A stretch of DNA of 33,508 nt from Streptantibioticus rubrisoli (GTDB lineage: Bacteria; Actinomycetota; Actinomycetes; Streptomycetales; Streptomycetaceae): positions 1 through 33,508 of the forward strand of contig NZ_JANFNH010000063.1 of NCBI RefSeq assembly GCF_024436055.1, read 5' to 3'. Below the pieces are notes generated by a model. It did no database searches and was not told where the DNA came from. It saw only the letters and a program-made list of their open reading frames with translations. The stretch's first letter is position 1. The number at the start of each line of letters is the position of its first letter. The translations under genes were made by a program, and so were the position numbers. Positions 7,400 through 15,978 of the stretch are shown piece by piece.

Positions 7400-8068
7400 G
7401 TGCTACTCGCCTTCGACACCGCCACTCCCGCCATCACCGCCGCCGTGCACGACGGCACAGCCGTGCTCGCCGAGTCCACGCAGGTCGACGCCCGTCGGCA
7501 CGGCGAGCTGCTGCTCCCCGCAGTGGACGAGGCCCTGCGCGCCGCGGGCGTGAAGCTGGACGCGGTGACCGGCATCGTGGTCGGCGTCGGCCCCGGCCCG
7601 TACACCGGACTGCGGGTCGGACTGGTGACCGCCGCCGCCTTCGGCGACGCCCTGGGCGTGCCGGTGTACGGCGTCTGCACGCTCGACGGCATCGCGTACG
7701 CCGCCGGACGGGCGGGCGAGATGGACGGGCCGTTCGTCGTGGCGACCGACGCCCGCCGCAAGGAGGTCTACTGGGCGCGGTACACCGACCCCCGTACCCG
7801 GGCCACCGACCCCGCCGTGGACCGCCCGGCGGACATCGCCGACGAGGTGGCCGGGCTCCCGGCCGTCGGCGCGGGCGCCGCGCTCTACCCGCAGGTCTTC
7901 ACCGGGGTCCGCGCGCACGCCCCGCAGCACCAGTCGGCCGCCGCGCTGGCCGCCCTCGCCGCCGAGCGGCTGGAGAGCGGCGCGCGGTTCCTGCCGCCAC
8001 TGCCGCTCTACCTGCGGCGTCCCGACGCCCAGGTGCCCGCCGGATACAAGGCGGTCATGCCCAAATGA
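7400..8068 (+). CDS. tsaB: tRNA t6A biosynthesis scaffold protein TsaB
   Basis: 222-aa ASKHA-fold protein that dimerises with TsaD in the t6A complex. It starts VLLAFDTATPAITAAV, the phosphate-1-like strand of the fold, and has the family motif GVGPGPYTGLRVGL (about 73-86) and RRHGELLLP. The frame is open upstream to 7256, but the homologous core begins exactly at the GTG at 7400, which sits 7 nt below a -10 hexamer. Its stop overlaps the rimI start by 4 nt (ATGA), so translation is coupled. The C-terminal part is shorter than in TsaD, as usual for TsaB. Start codon fairly certain. Confidence 0.94.
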   Translation: MLLAFDTATPAITAAVHDGTAVLAESTQVDARRHGELLLPAVDEALRAAGVKLDAVTGIVVGVGPGPYTGLRVGLVTAAAFGDALGVPVYGVCTLDGIAYAAGRAGEMDGPFVVATDARRKEVYWARYTDPRTRATDPAVDRPADIADEVAGLPAVGAGAALYPQVFTGVRAHAPQHQSAAALAALAAERLESGARFLPPLPLYLRRPDAQVPAGYKAVMPK

Positions 8069-8559
8069 CCGCCGCCCTGCGCGAGATGCGCTGGTGGGAC
8101 ATCGAGCCGGTGATGGCGCTGGAGGAGGCGCTGTTCCCGGACGACGCCTGGTCGCGCGGCATGTTCTGGTCCGAACTGGCCGGTACCCGCCACCAGGAGG
8201 CGACCCGCTACTACGTGGTGGCCGAGAACGGCGGCCGGATCGTCGGCTATGCCGGGCTCGCGGCGGTGGCCGGGACCGGCGACGTGCAGACCATCGCGGT
8301 CGCCACCGACCAGTGGGGCACCGGACTCGGCTCCCGGCTGCTCGGCGAACTGCTGCGCCGGGCCACCGCCATGGAGTGCCGCGAGGTGCTCCTGGAGGTG
8401 CGGGTCGACAACGCCCGCGCCCAACGCCTCTACGAGCGCTTCGGCTTCGAGCCGATCGGCTTCAGGCGCGGCTACTACCAGCCGGGCAACGTGGACGCCC
8501 TCGTCATGAGACTGACCGACCCCTCAACCGTTCCCCTGCAAGGATTGATCCATGGCTGA
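8065..8559 (+). CDS. rimI: Ribosomal protein N-acetyltransferase RimI
   Basis: 164-aa GNAT-family enzyme, classically acetylating the N-terminal Ala of ribosomal protein S18 with acetyl-CoA. The acetyl-CoA-binding loop is [12 protein letters not shown], preceded by the strand VQTIAVA, and the motif [21 protein letters not shown] is the RimI-type C-terminal half. It overlaps tsaB by 4 nt and tsaD by 8 nt, so the three genes are translationally coupled. In actinobacteria rimI is regularly embedded in the t6A cluster. The acetylated target in this organism is not known from sequence and might extend beyond S18. Confidence 0.93.
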   Translation: MTAALREMRWWDIEPVMALEEALFPDDAWSRGMFWSELAGTRHQEATRYYVVAENGGRIVGYAGLAAVAGTGDVQTIAVATDQWGTGLGSRLLGELLRRATAMECREVLLEVRVDNARAQRLYERFGFEPIGFRRGYYQPGNVDALVMRLTDPSTVPLQGLIHG

Positions 8560-9610
8560 CGAACCCCTCGTCCTGGGCATCGAGACCTCCTGTGACGAGA
8601 CCGGCGTGGGCGTGGTCCGCGGCCACACGCTGCTGGCCGACGCGGTCGCGTCCAGCGTGGACGAGCACGCCAGGTTCGGCGGCGTGGTGCCGGAGGTAGC
8701 CAGCCGGGCTCACCTGGAGGCGATGGTTCCGACCATCCAGCGGGCGCTCAAGGACGCCGGTGTCACCCCCCGCGACCTGGACGGCATCGCGGTGACCGCC
8801 GGTCCCGGGCTGGCCGGTGCGCTGCTGGTCGGCGTCTCGGCGGCGAAGGCTTATGCGTACGCGCTGGGCAAGCCGTTGTACGGCGTCAACCACCTGGCCT
8901 CGCACGTGTGCGTGGACCAGTTGGAGCACGGCGCGCTGCCCGAGCCGACGATGGCGCTGCTGGTCTCCGGCGGCCACTCCTCGCTGCTGCTGGCGCCCGA
9001 CATCACCTCCGACGTGCGGCCGCTCGGCTCGACCATCGACGACGCGGCGGGCGAGGCGTTCGACAAGGTCGCCCGGGTGCTGGGGCTCGGCTTCCCCGGC
9101 GGACCGGTGATCGACCGCTACGCGCGCGAGGGCGATCCGGACGCGATCCGCTTCCCGCGCGGGCTGACCGGGCCGCGCGACCCGCTGTACGACTTCTCCT
9201 TCTCCGGGCTGAAGACCGCGGTGGCCCGGTGGATCGAGGCCAAGCGGGCCGCGGGCGAGACGGTGCCGGTGGCGGACGTGGCGGCCTCGTTCCAGGAGGC
9301 GGTGACCGACGTACTGACCCGCAAGGCGATCCGGGCCTGCAAGGACCACGGTGTGGACCACCTGATGATGGGCGGCGGCGTCGCGGCCAACTCCCGGTTG
9401 CGGGCGATGGCCGAGGAGCGGTGCGCCGCGGCCGGGATCGAACTGCGGGTGCCGCGGCCCAAGTTGTGCACCGACAACGGTGCGATGGTTGCCGCGCTGG
9501 GCGCCGAGATGGTGGCGCGCGGCCGGGCCGCCTCGGACTGGGAGCTGCCCGCCGACTCCTCGCTCCCGGTGACCGAACCGCATGTCCCCGGTCAGCACCG
9601 CGCCGCCTGA
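8552..9610 (+). CDS. tsaD: tRNA N6-adenosine threonylcarbamoyltransferase TsaD
   Basis: Catalytic subunit that transfers the threonylcarbamoyl group to A37 of tRNA. It is 352 aa, the usual length. Family features: [15 protein letters not shown] at the N-terminus, [14 protein letters not shown], the metal-binding pair His114 and His118 in [16 protein letters not shown], and [11 protein letters not shown] near the C-terminus with the metal ligand Asp in LCTDNGAM. The start overlaps the end of rimI, with AAGGA at about 8540-8544 as ribosome-binding site. It is followed with a 1-nt overlap (TGATG) by the 87-aa ORF, making a four-gene coupled set with tsaB and rimI. Confidence 0.96.
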   Translation: MADEPLVLGIETSCDETGVGVVRGHTLLADAVASSVDEHARFGGVVPEVASRAHLEAMVPTIQRALKDAGVTPRDLDGIAVTAGPGLAGALLVGVSAAKAYAYALGKPLYGVNHLASHVCVDQLEHGALPEPTMALLVSGGHSSLLLAPDITSDVRPLGSTIDDAAGEAFDKVARVLGLGFPGGPVIDRYAREGDPDAIRFPRGLTGPRDPLYDFSFSGLKTAVARWIEAKRAAGETVPVADVAASFQEAVTDVLTRKAIRACKDHGVDHLMMGGGVAANSRLRAMAEERCAAAGIELRVPRPKLCTDNGAMVAALGAEMVARGRAASDWELPADSSLPVTEPHVPGQHRAA

Positions 9611-9873
9611 TGCCGACCGTCGCGTTGATGTGGGAGGCGCGCGCCGTGCCGGGCCGCGGCGCCGAACTCCTGGAGTGGGTACGGGAGCGCGAGCCGCACG
9701 GTGAGCGTCAACCGCTGCGCCGCGAGGTTTTCGCCGCGCCCGAGGACCGGGTGCTGGTGATCACCTGGTGGGAGGGCGAGTACGACACGGTGGTGCCGGA
9801 ACTCCCCGATCCACCAGGGGAGTTGGTGCGCCGCGCGGTGCACCGCTGGCGGTTCGAGTCGGTCGGCGGCTGA
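9610..9873 (+). CDS. Small conserved protein, possible ABM-like dimeric alpha/beta fold
   Basis: 87-aa protein starting [20 protein letters not shown]. Its ATG overlaps the tsaD stop by one base, so it is translated by coupling. The sequence has an N-terminal beta strand, a helix (GRGAELLEWVRER), then strands RREVFAAPEDRVLVITWWEG and a Trp-containing C-terminus (AVHRWRFESVG). That order resembles the ferredoxin-like fold of antibiotic-biosynthesis-monooxygenase domains, but no catalytic residues can be assigned. It has no signal or membrane segment. I believe orthologues sit in the same place in other Streptomyces, but that is from memory. Function unknown. Confidence 0.75.
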   Translation: MPTVALMWEARAVPGRGAELLEWVREREPHGERQPLRREVFAAPEDRVLVITWWEGEYDTVVPELPDPPGELVRRAVHRWRFESVGG

Positions 9874-9987
9874 GCGGGCGGCCTTCGGCAGGTTCCCTCG
9901 TATAGGTGGGATTGGCCGCGACCATATCCCTTGGGTGGGGCGCCGGTTCGTAGTCTGACGGGCGTCGTCGATGCGAGGGGGTGCCCG

Positions 9988-10578
9988 TTGGAGGAGCCGG
10001 AGAGCGGCCGCGACAGACTGCGGCAGCGTGCGGACTCCGTGGCCGCGGCCCTGGTCGTCCTCGGCCGCAGTCCCGAGCGCGCCGACGATGCGGTGGCCGA
10101 CCTCGCCTTCCAGCACGCCACGTTACTGGCCGCAGCCGTCGCTCCGTACCGCGAGGGCGCCGCCGACCCGCAACTGGTCTACGGTGGCCCGGCGGTGCTG
10201 GCGCGCGGTGTGCAGAACGTGCACGGCTACCCCGAGCACCGCCATCTTCCGGTCCACGAGCACCTGATCACCCACCTCGGGCTGGCCGCGGAGTACGTAC
10301 GGGCGCTGTTCGGCGCGGAGGGCGACGGGCGCCCGCAGCACGAACTGCTGGTCGTCACCCGGGAGTTCCTCACCGCCATGATCACCGCCGCCGGTCAGAC
10401 CGCGTACCATCTGCGCTCCGCGCACCTCGGCCCCACCGGCGGCCCCTCCGAGTCCGGTCTTGAGACCATCTCCTACGCGGTCAACGGCGACATCCTCGCC
10501 TCGCTCGCCGACGCGGCGGAACAGGCGGCCAACCGGATGCGCAGGGAACTGGACCGGCTCACCGACCAGGACGGTTGA
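9988..10578 (+). CDS. Conserved hypothetical cytosolic protein
   Basis: 196-aa protein, no family recognised with certainty. The in-frame TTG at 9988 is chosen because GAGGGGG (about 9975-9981) is placed 6 nt upstream and the likely conserved sequence starts there (MEEPESGRDRLRQRADSVAAAL). The frame stays open to 9931 but lacks a better ribosome-binding site. The protein is mostly helical, rich in Ala, Leu, Arg and His, with HEHLITHLGLAAEYVRALFG in the middle and a C-terminal coiled segment (ADAAEQAANRMRRELDRL). There is no membrane segment. A TAGTCT hexamer (9951-9956) may be its -10. It ends just before the 17-bp repeat array, convergent with the methyltransferase. Confidence 0.7.
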   Translation: MEEPESGRDRLRQRADSVAAALVVLGRSPERADDAVADLAFQHATLLAAAVAPYREGAADPQLVYGGPAVLARGVQNVHGYPEHRHLPVHEHLITHLGLAAEYVRALFGAEGDGRPQHELLVVTREFLTAMITAAGQTAYHLRSAHLGPTGGPSESGLETISYAVNGDILASLADAAEQAANRMRRELDRLTDQDG

Positions 10579-10583
10579 CGGCC

Positions 10584-10694
10584 GTCAGGCGGGGCCGGTT
10601 GTCAGGCGGCTGACGTCGTCAGGCGGTTGGTGTCGTCAGGCGGTGATGGTTGTCAGGCGGTGACGGCCGTCAGGCGGTGATGGTTGTCAGGCGG
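10584..10694. repeat. 17-bp tandem repeat with GTCAGGCGG core, seven units
   Basis: GTCAGGCGG occurs at 10584, 10601, 10618, 10635, 10652, 10669 and 10686, an exact 17-bp period; the intervening 8 nt vary (for example TGATGGTT twice, TGACGGCC). The array fills the gap between two convergent genes. Its last unit includes the stop codon of the minus-strand methyltransferase. In that direction each unit carries CCGCCTGAC, so a TGA recurs every 17 bases and thus in all three frames. Small hairpins such as GTCAG-GCGG-CTGAC (10601-10614) are possible. Confidence 0.85.
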
Positions 10695-11850
10695 GCGCGC
10701 CGATGAGCATGGTGGGTGCTCCGGCCACCCTGGTCAGCAGGATTGTCGCCGAGTTGGGGCCCTGGGGCTTCAGCCGCCTGCGCAACTCCTCCGGTTCCAC
10801 GGCCGAGCCGCGCTTCTTGACGGTGAGCGTGCCGACCTCGCGCTCCCGCAGCAGTGCCTTGAGCTTCTTGAGGTTGAACGGCAGCGTGTCGGTGATCTCG
10901 TGGGCGGTGGCGTACGGGGTGCGGCGCAGCTCGTCCGCTGTGACGTAGGCGATCGTCTCGTCGATGAGACGGCCGCCGAGTTCCGCCGCGACCTCCGCCA
11001 CGAGATGGGCGCGGATCACGGCGCCGTCCGGCTCGTACAGGTACCGGCCGACCGGGCCCACCGGCGGTACCGGCAGGCCGCCGCCGGTCAGCGTGGCGCC
11101 GCCGGGCAGCAGGGTGGCGCGCCGGGCGCCGGGTTCGGTGCCGAACCACAGCACGGCTTCCTTCACGTCCCCCCGGTCCGAGACCCATTCCGCTTCGGCG
11201 TCCTCGGGCACCGCCTCGTGCGGGATCCCGGGGGCGACCTTGAGCGCGGCGTACGGGGCTCTGCGGGCGGCGGCCACCGCCCAGGACAGCGGGGGCGAGT
11301 ACGCCTCGGGGTCGAAGATCCGGCCCCGGCCGCCGCGCCGGGCCGGGTCGACGAAGACCGCGTCGTACCCGTCCACGGCCACCTCGGTGACGTCCGCCTG
11401 GCGCACCTCGATCAGCCCGTCGAGGCCCAGGGCGCGGGCGTTGGCCTCGGCGACCGCGCAGGTCAGCGGCGCGCGGTCGACCGCGAGCACCTCGATCCCG
11501 TTGCGGGCGAGGGCGATCGCGTCACCTCCGATCCCGCAGCACAGATCGGCCACCCGCCGCACCCCGAGCGCCGCCAACCGCGCCGCCCGGTGCTCGGCCA
11601 CCACGGTGCGGGTGGCCTGTTCGACTCCGTCGGGCGTGAAGTACATCCGCTGCGCGTCCGCCCCGAACTTGGCCTCCGCCCGCCCCCGCAACCGCGCCTG
11701 CGTCACCGCGGCGGCGACGACCTGCGCCGGGTACTCCTTCCGCAACCGGGTCACGATCCCGATCTCATCGGCCGGATCAAACCCCCGCAGCCGACCGAGC
11801 AGGTCCTGCCCGTCGGGCCCGAGGAGCGAGGAGAAGGCATCAAGGTCCAC
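10687..11850 (-). CDS. Class I SAM-dependent methyltransferase with THUMP-like domain
   Basis: 387-aa predicted methyltransferase. An N-terminal helical region (1-85, starting VDLDAFSSLLGPDGQ) is followed by a Rossmann methyltransferase domain: motif I VADLCCGIGGDAIALA, acidic motif II VLAVDRAP, and motif IV-like AVFVDPARRGGRGR. The C-terminal 100 residues (ELRRTPYATAHEIT to PNSATILLTRVAG) match the THUMP-like region of actinobacterial homologues. The substrate is unknown; RNA is likely from the DPAR motif and THUMP-like part. The frame is open to another GTG at 11877; GTG 11850 is preferred since homologues I recall begin with (M)DLDAF. Both starts lack a strong ribosome-binding site. Confidence 0.82.
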   Translation of the reverse strand: MDLDAFSSLLGPDGQDLLGRLRGFDPADEIGIVTRLRKEYPAQVVAAAVTQARLRGRAEAKFGADAQRMYFTPDGVEQATRTVVAEHRAARLAALGVRRVADLCCGIGGDAIALARNGIEVLAVDRAPLTCAVAEANARALGLDGLIEVRQADVTEVAVDGYDAVFVDPARRGGRGRIFDPEAYSPPLSWAVAAARRAPYAALKVAPGIPHEAVPEDAEAEWVSDRGDVKEAVLWFGTEPGARRATLLPGGATLTGGGLPVPPVGPVGRYLYEPDGAVIRAHLVAEVAAELGGRLIDETIAYVTADELRRTPYATAHEITDTLPFNLKKLKALLREREVGTLTVKKRGSAVEPEELRRRLKPQGPNSATILLTRVAGAPTMLIGAPA

Positions 11851-11924
11851 CCGACCATTCTCAGCACCGCGGCGCACCGGGCGACGCGCGGGGCGGGTCT
11901 GGAGCGCGCGGGACGGCGCGAGGT

Positions 11925-12020
11925 GGGGTCTGGGGCGAGGTCAAGGCGGCGCCCCGGGGCGGGGGCCGCAAGCGGGGTCTGGGGCGCAGCCCCGGAGGGG
12001 GCCGGGGGCGGAGCCCCCGG
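11925..12020. repeat. GGGGTCTGGGGC direct repeats with GC hairpins
   Basis: GGGGTCTGGGGCG occurs at 11925-11937 and 11974-11986, with a weaker copy near 11895. Two hairpins follow: CTGGGGC-GCA-GCCCCGG (11979-11995, one G-T pair) and the perfect CCGGGGGC-GGA-GCCCCCGG (12002-12020). This composition recalls the GGGGTCTGGGGCGGAGCCCC intergenic elements common in Streptomyces. It may terminate read-through ahead of the groES promoter. No gene is seen between 11851 and 12226; the rest of that stretch is the groES control region described separately. Confidence 0.6.
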
Positions 12021-12034
12021 AACAACACGAGCTG

Positions 12035-12063
12035 GTGCCAACGCGCCTCCGGCGCGTTGGCAC
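12035..12063. repeat. Perfect 13-bp inverted repeat overlapping the first CIRCE
   Basis: GTGCCAACGCGCC (12035-12047), loop TCC, GGCGCGTTGGCAC (12051-12063). The arms are exact complements. The right arm supplies TTGGCAC, the left part of the CIRCE at 12057, and the left arm carries the same half-site inverted. Confidence 0.85.
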
Positions 12064-12083
12064 TCCGCTTGACCGAGTGCTAA
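12057..12083 (+). promoter_or_regulatory. CIRCE operator 1 (HrcA)
   Basis: TTGGCACTC-N9-GAGTGCTAA, against the consensus TTAGCACTC-N9-GAGTGCTAA (17 of 18 arm positions). Its 9-bp spacer contains the groES -35 (TTGACC), so HrcA bound here would block RNA polymerase. Confidence 0.93.
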
Positions 12084-12097
12084 CGGAGTTCTAGGCT
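12069..12097 (+). promoter_or_regulatory. groES-groEL1 promoter
   Basis: TTGACC (12069-12074), 17-bp spacer, TAGGCT (12092-12097), a good vegetative sigma (HrdB) promoter. The start should fall near 12104, inside the second CIRCE, leaving a 5' untranslated region of about 120 nt. Confidence 0.85.
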
Positions 12098-12102
12098 CGG
12101 CC

Positions 12103-12129
12103 CTGGCACTCCGCACTGCAGAGTGCCAA
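12103..12129 (+). promoter_or_regulatory. CIRCE operator 2 (HrcA)
   Basis: CTGGCACTC-N9-GAGTGCCAA, with 15-16 of 18 consensus arm positions depending on the consensus used. It lies across the predicted transcription start, 46 bp downstream of operator 1 from start to start. Confidence 0.9.
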
Positions 12130-12226
12130 CAGCGACGAGGCAGGTCCGGCACCCGCGACGACGGATCTACCAGGGTCGCCACCCCAAGACACTCTCTGTG
12201 AACTCTCCGAAGGGGGAGGTCGGATC

Positions 12227-12535
12227 GTGACGACCACCAGCAGCAAGGTTGCCATCAAGCCGCTCGAGGACCGCATCGTGGTCCAGCCGCTTGACGCCGA
12301 GCAGACCACGGCCTCGGGCCTGGTCATTCCGGACACCGCGAAGGAGAAGCCCCAGGAGGGCGCTGTCCTCGCCGTCGGCCCGGGCCGCTTCGAGAACGGC
12401 GAGCGCCTGCCGCTCGACGTGAAGGTCGGCGACGTCGTGCTCTACAGCAAGTACGGCGGCACCGAGGTCAAGTACAACGGCGACGAGTACCTCGTCCTCT
12501 CGGCCCGCGACGTCCTCGCGGTCATCGAGAAGTAA
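12227..12535 (+). CDS. groES: Co-chaperonin GroES
   Basis: 102-aa GroES (Cpn10), the heptameric lid of GroEL. The mobile-loop region is [20 protein letters not shown] (about 24-43), and the fold ends with [15 protein letters not shown]. Translation starts at GTG 12227 behind a strong GGGGGAGGT (12212-12220). It is the first gene of a heat-shock operon with groEL1, controlled by two CIRCE elements, so HrcA repression and heat induction are expected. A 137-nt gap containing a perfect hairpin separates it from groEL1. Confidence 0.97.
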   Translation: MTTTSSKVAIKPLEDRIVVQPLDAEQTTASGLVIPDTAKEKPQEGAVLAVGPGRFENGERLPLDVKVGDVVLYSKYGGTEVKYNGDEYLVLSARDVLAVIEK

Positions 12536-12539
12536 CCAC

Positions 12540-12561
12540 GGTGCGCCCGCTCGGGCGCACC
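12540..12561 (+). other. Intercistronic hairpin between groES and groEL1
   Basis: GGTGCGCCC (12540-12548), loop GCTC, GGGCGCACC (12553-12561), a perfect 9-bp stem 5 nt after the groES stop. There is no T-run. It could attenuate transcription, stop exonucleases or mark an mRNA processing site, giving unequal groES and groEL levels. Confidence 0.7.
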
Positions 12562-12588
12562 CTCCGGCTCCACTACACGCAGCCGTGA

Positions 12589-14301
<1,713 letters not shown>

Positions 14302-14324
14302 GCCGGGTAGCGCACAGCTGTACG

Positions 14325-14366
14325 AAGGCCCCGGGTCTTGCCGCTGAGCGGTGGACCCGGGGCCTT
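14325..14366 (+). terminator. groEL1 terminator hairpin
   Basis: AAGGCCCCGGGTC (14325-14337) and GACCCGGGGCCTT (14354-14366) form a perfect 13-bp stem with a 16-nt loop. It lies between groEL1 and the convergent SDR gene and, being symmetrical, can serve both. Confidence 0.88.
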
Positions 14367-14390
14367 GTGCGCCGCCGGTCGAGCCGACGG

Positions 14391-15164
14391 TCAACGGGGA
14401 CCGAAGCGGCGCCCCGCCTTCGAGGAGACCCGGGCGAACACACCGATCGGCATGACCTTCGCCAGCCCGACGACCGCCTTGTACCGCACGTCGGGCACGC
14501 TCACCGCCTTGCCCACCGCGAGATCGCGAATCGCCGCCGCCACCACCTTGTCGGCGTCCAGCCAGACCCAGTCGGGAAGGCCGCTGGCGTCCATCCCGGC
14601 CCGCTGGTGGAACTCGGTGTGCACGAACCCCGGACACAGCGCCATCAACCGCACACCGCTGCCCGCGAGTTCACGGGCCGCGCCCTGGGTGAACCGCACC
14701 ACCCACGCCTTGCTCGCCGAGTAGGTACCGCGTGGCAGGAACGCCGCCACCGACGCCACATTGATGACGAAGCCCCGGCCGCGCTCCCGCATCGCCTTCG
14801 CCGCCGCGTAGGTGAGCCGCAGCACCGCCTCACAGTGCACCTTGAGCATGGTCAGCTCCTCGGCCACCGGCGCGTCCAGGAACGCGGCGCGGTTGCCGAA
14901 GCCCGCGTTGTTCACCAGCACGTCCACCGGCTCGGCCCGGTCGGCGAGCCGTGCCTCCACCGCCGTGATGCCTTCCTCGGTGGACAGGTCGGCGACCAGC
15001 ACCTGTACCCGCACGCCATGCCGCTTGCGCAGCTCCCGCGCGCTCTCCTCCAGCCGCTTGCCGTCGCGTGCCACCAGGACCAGGTCGTGCCCGTCGTCCG
15101 CCAGCCGCCGCGCGAAGGCGGCGCCGATACCCGCTGTCGCTCCCGTGATCAGTGAAGTGGTCAT
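14391..15164 (-). CDS. Short-chain dehydrogenase/reductase
   Basis: 257-aa classical SDR using NAD(P)H. Cofactor motif TGATAGIGAAFA (about 8-19), LVARD with an Arg suggesting NADP preference, NNAGFGN (about 85-91), catalytic Ser in INVASVAAF and Tyr/Lys in YSASKAWV; PGFVHTEF follows. All catalytic residues are present. The substrate cannot be told from sequence; the group is often annotated as ketoacyl reductase-like. The ATG is 6 nt below TAGCCT, suggesting a leaderless message. The MOSC gene ends 29 nt upstream in the same orientation and may be co-transcribed. Confidence 0.92.
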   Translation of the reverse strand: MTTSLITGATAGIGAAFARRLADDGHDLVLVARDGKRLEESARELRKRHGVRVQVLVADLSTEEGITAVEARLADRAEPVDVLVNNAGFGNRAAFLDAPVAEELTMLKVHCEAVLRLTYAAAKAMRERGRGFVINVASVAAFLPRGTYSASKAWVVRFTQGAARELAGSGVRLMALCPGFVHTEFHQRAGMDASGLPDWVWLDADKVVAAAIRDLAVGKAVSVPDVRYKAVVGLAKVMPIGVFARVSSKAGRRFGPR

Positions 15165-15170
15165 GAAGCG

Positions 15171-15176
15171 AGGCTA
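15171..15176 (-). promoter_or_regulatory. Candidate -10 for leaderless SDR gene
   Basis: On the minus strand TAGCCT, then CGCTTC, then the ATG. The spacing fits a leaderless start. No convincing -35 was found. Confidence 0.4.
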
Positions 15177-15193
15177 GGGCCTTCGCCACCGCT

Positions 15194-15844
15194 TCAGCCC
15201 ACTCTCCTTCGGGCGATCTCCCTGATCTCCTCGGGAAGCGCGTCCGCCTCCAACAGCCGGGCAAGCAGGTGCGGTTGACCGGTCATCGCCCGAAAGGTGA
15301 GCGAGACGGTCACTCGGTGGTGCGGCCGGGACTCGACCACGATCGGGTCACCGGCGCGGATCTCGCCGGGCTCGACCACCCGCAGATACGGTCCGGGCAG
15401 CCCGGCCACGGTGAACTGCCTGAGCCAGCCGGGACGGCCCATCCAGCCCTGGAACGTCGCACACGGAATGCGTGGGCAGCAGACTTCCAGCAGCACGTCC
15501 GGGCCGATCCGCCAACACTCCCCGATCAGCGCCTCGTTGACGTCCAGGCCAGTGGTGGTCAGGTTCTCCCCGAAGACACCGTTGGGCAGTCGCCGGCCGA
15601 CTATCGCCTCCCAGTCATCCAGATCCTCCCTCGCATAGGCGTACACGGCCTGGTCTTCCCCGCCGTGGTGTTGCACATCGTGCACCCGGTCGCCCACCAG
15701 CCCGACCGCGCCGGTGCCCTTGGCTCCGGGCGCCCGGACCTGGACGGCCGCCTCTACCGGTCGCTTGTCGATCCCGGTGCCGGTCACGTTCTTCTTCCAC
15801 GGGTTGGAACGCTCCACCCCGATGTTCACCGACAGCAACCTCAT
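15194..15844 (-). CDS. MOSC domain protein (YiiM-like)
   Basis: 216-aa protein of the MOSC family, beta-barrel domains that handle sulfur bound to a conserved Cys and often serve molybdenum-cofactor enzymes or N-hydroxylated substrates. Features: MRLLSVNIG start, GLVGDRVHDVQHHGGEDQAVY, PNGVFGENLTTTGL and the cysteine cluster EVCCPRIPC. The C-terminal three-helix part (QPHLLARLLEADALPEEIREIARRR) is as in YiiM. It has no molybdenum partner gene nearby. It is divergent from lysR across 134 bp, so that regulator may control it. Confidence 0.9.
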   Translation of the reverse strand: MRLLSVNIGVERSNPWKKNVTGTGIDKRPVEAAVQVRAPGAKGTGAVGLVGDRVHDVQHHGGEDQAVYAYAREDLDDWEAIVGRRLPNGVFGENLTTTGLDVNEALIGECWRIGPDVLLEVCCPRIPCATFQGWMGRPGWLRQFTVAGLPGPYLRVVEPGEIRAGDPIVVESRPHHRVTVSLTFRAMTGQPHLLARLLEADALPEEIREIARRRVG

Positions 15845-15850
15845 GCTTCG

Positions 15851-15856
15851 ACGCTA
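15851..15856 (-). promoter_or_regulatory. Candidate -10 for the MOSC gene
   Basis: TAGCGT on the minus strand, 6 nt before the ATG, compatible with leaderless transcription. There is no strong -35, so confidence is low. Confidence 0.33.
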
Positions 15857-15941
15857 CGGTCGAAGCCCCCGGGCGGCGACCGCATTACCCTCCCTCGAAC
15901 ACCAGACTGCCCGCGCCGAACCTCAAAGTCCATGCTGATGA

Positions 15942-15972
15942 TTGACATTCACTCCTAAGGATGGCTTATGGT
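15942..15972 (+). promoter_or_regulatory. lysR promoter, leaderless
   Basis: TTGACA (15942-15947), 19-bp spacer, TATGGT (15967-15972); alternatively TTATGG with an 18-bp spacer. The predicted start coincides with the GTG at 15979. The spacer holds CATTC and GGATG, a weak inverted repeat that could be part of the autoregulatory LysR site. Confidence 0.6.
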
Positions 15973-15978
15973 TGGAGG

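Noticed and set aside
10584-10694. CRISPR array
   Set aside because: Units are 17 bp with 8-nt variable parts and there is no cas gene; this is a simple tandem repeat.
15961-15978. ATG 15961 as lysR start
   Set aside because: It lies inside the predicted core promoter, upstream of the expected transcript start; GTG 15979 fits better.
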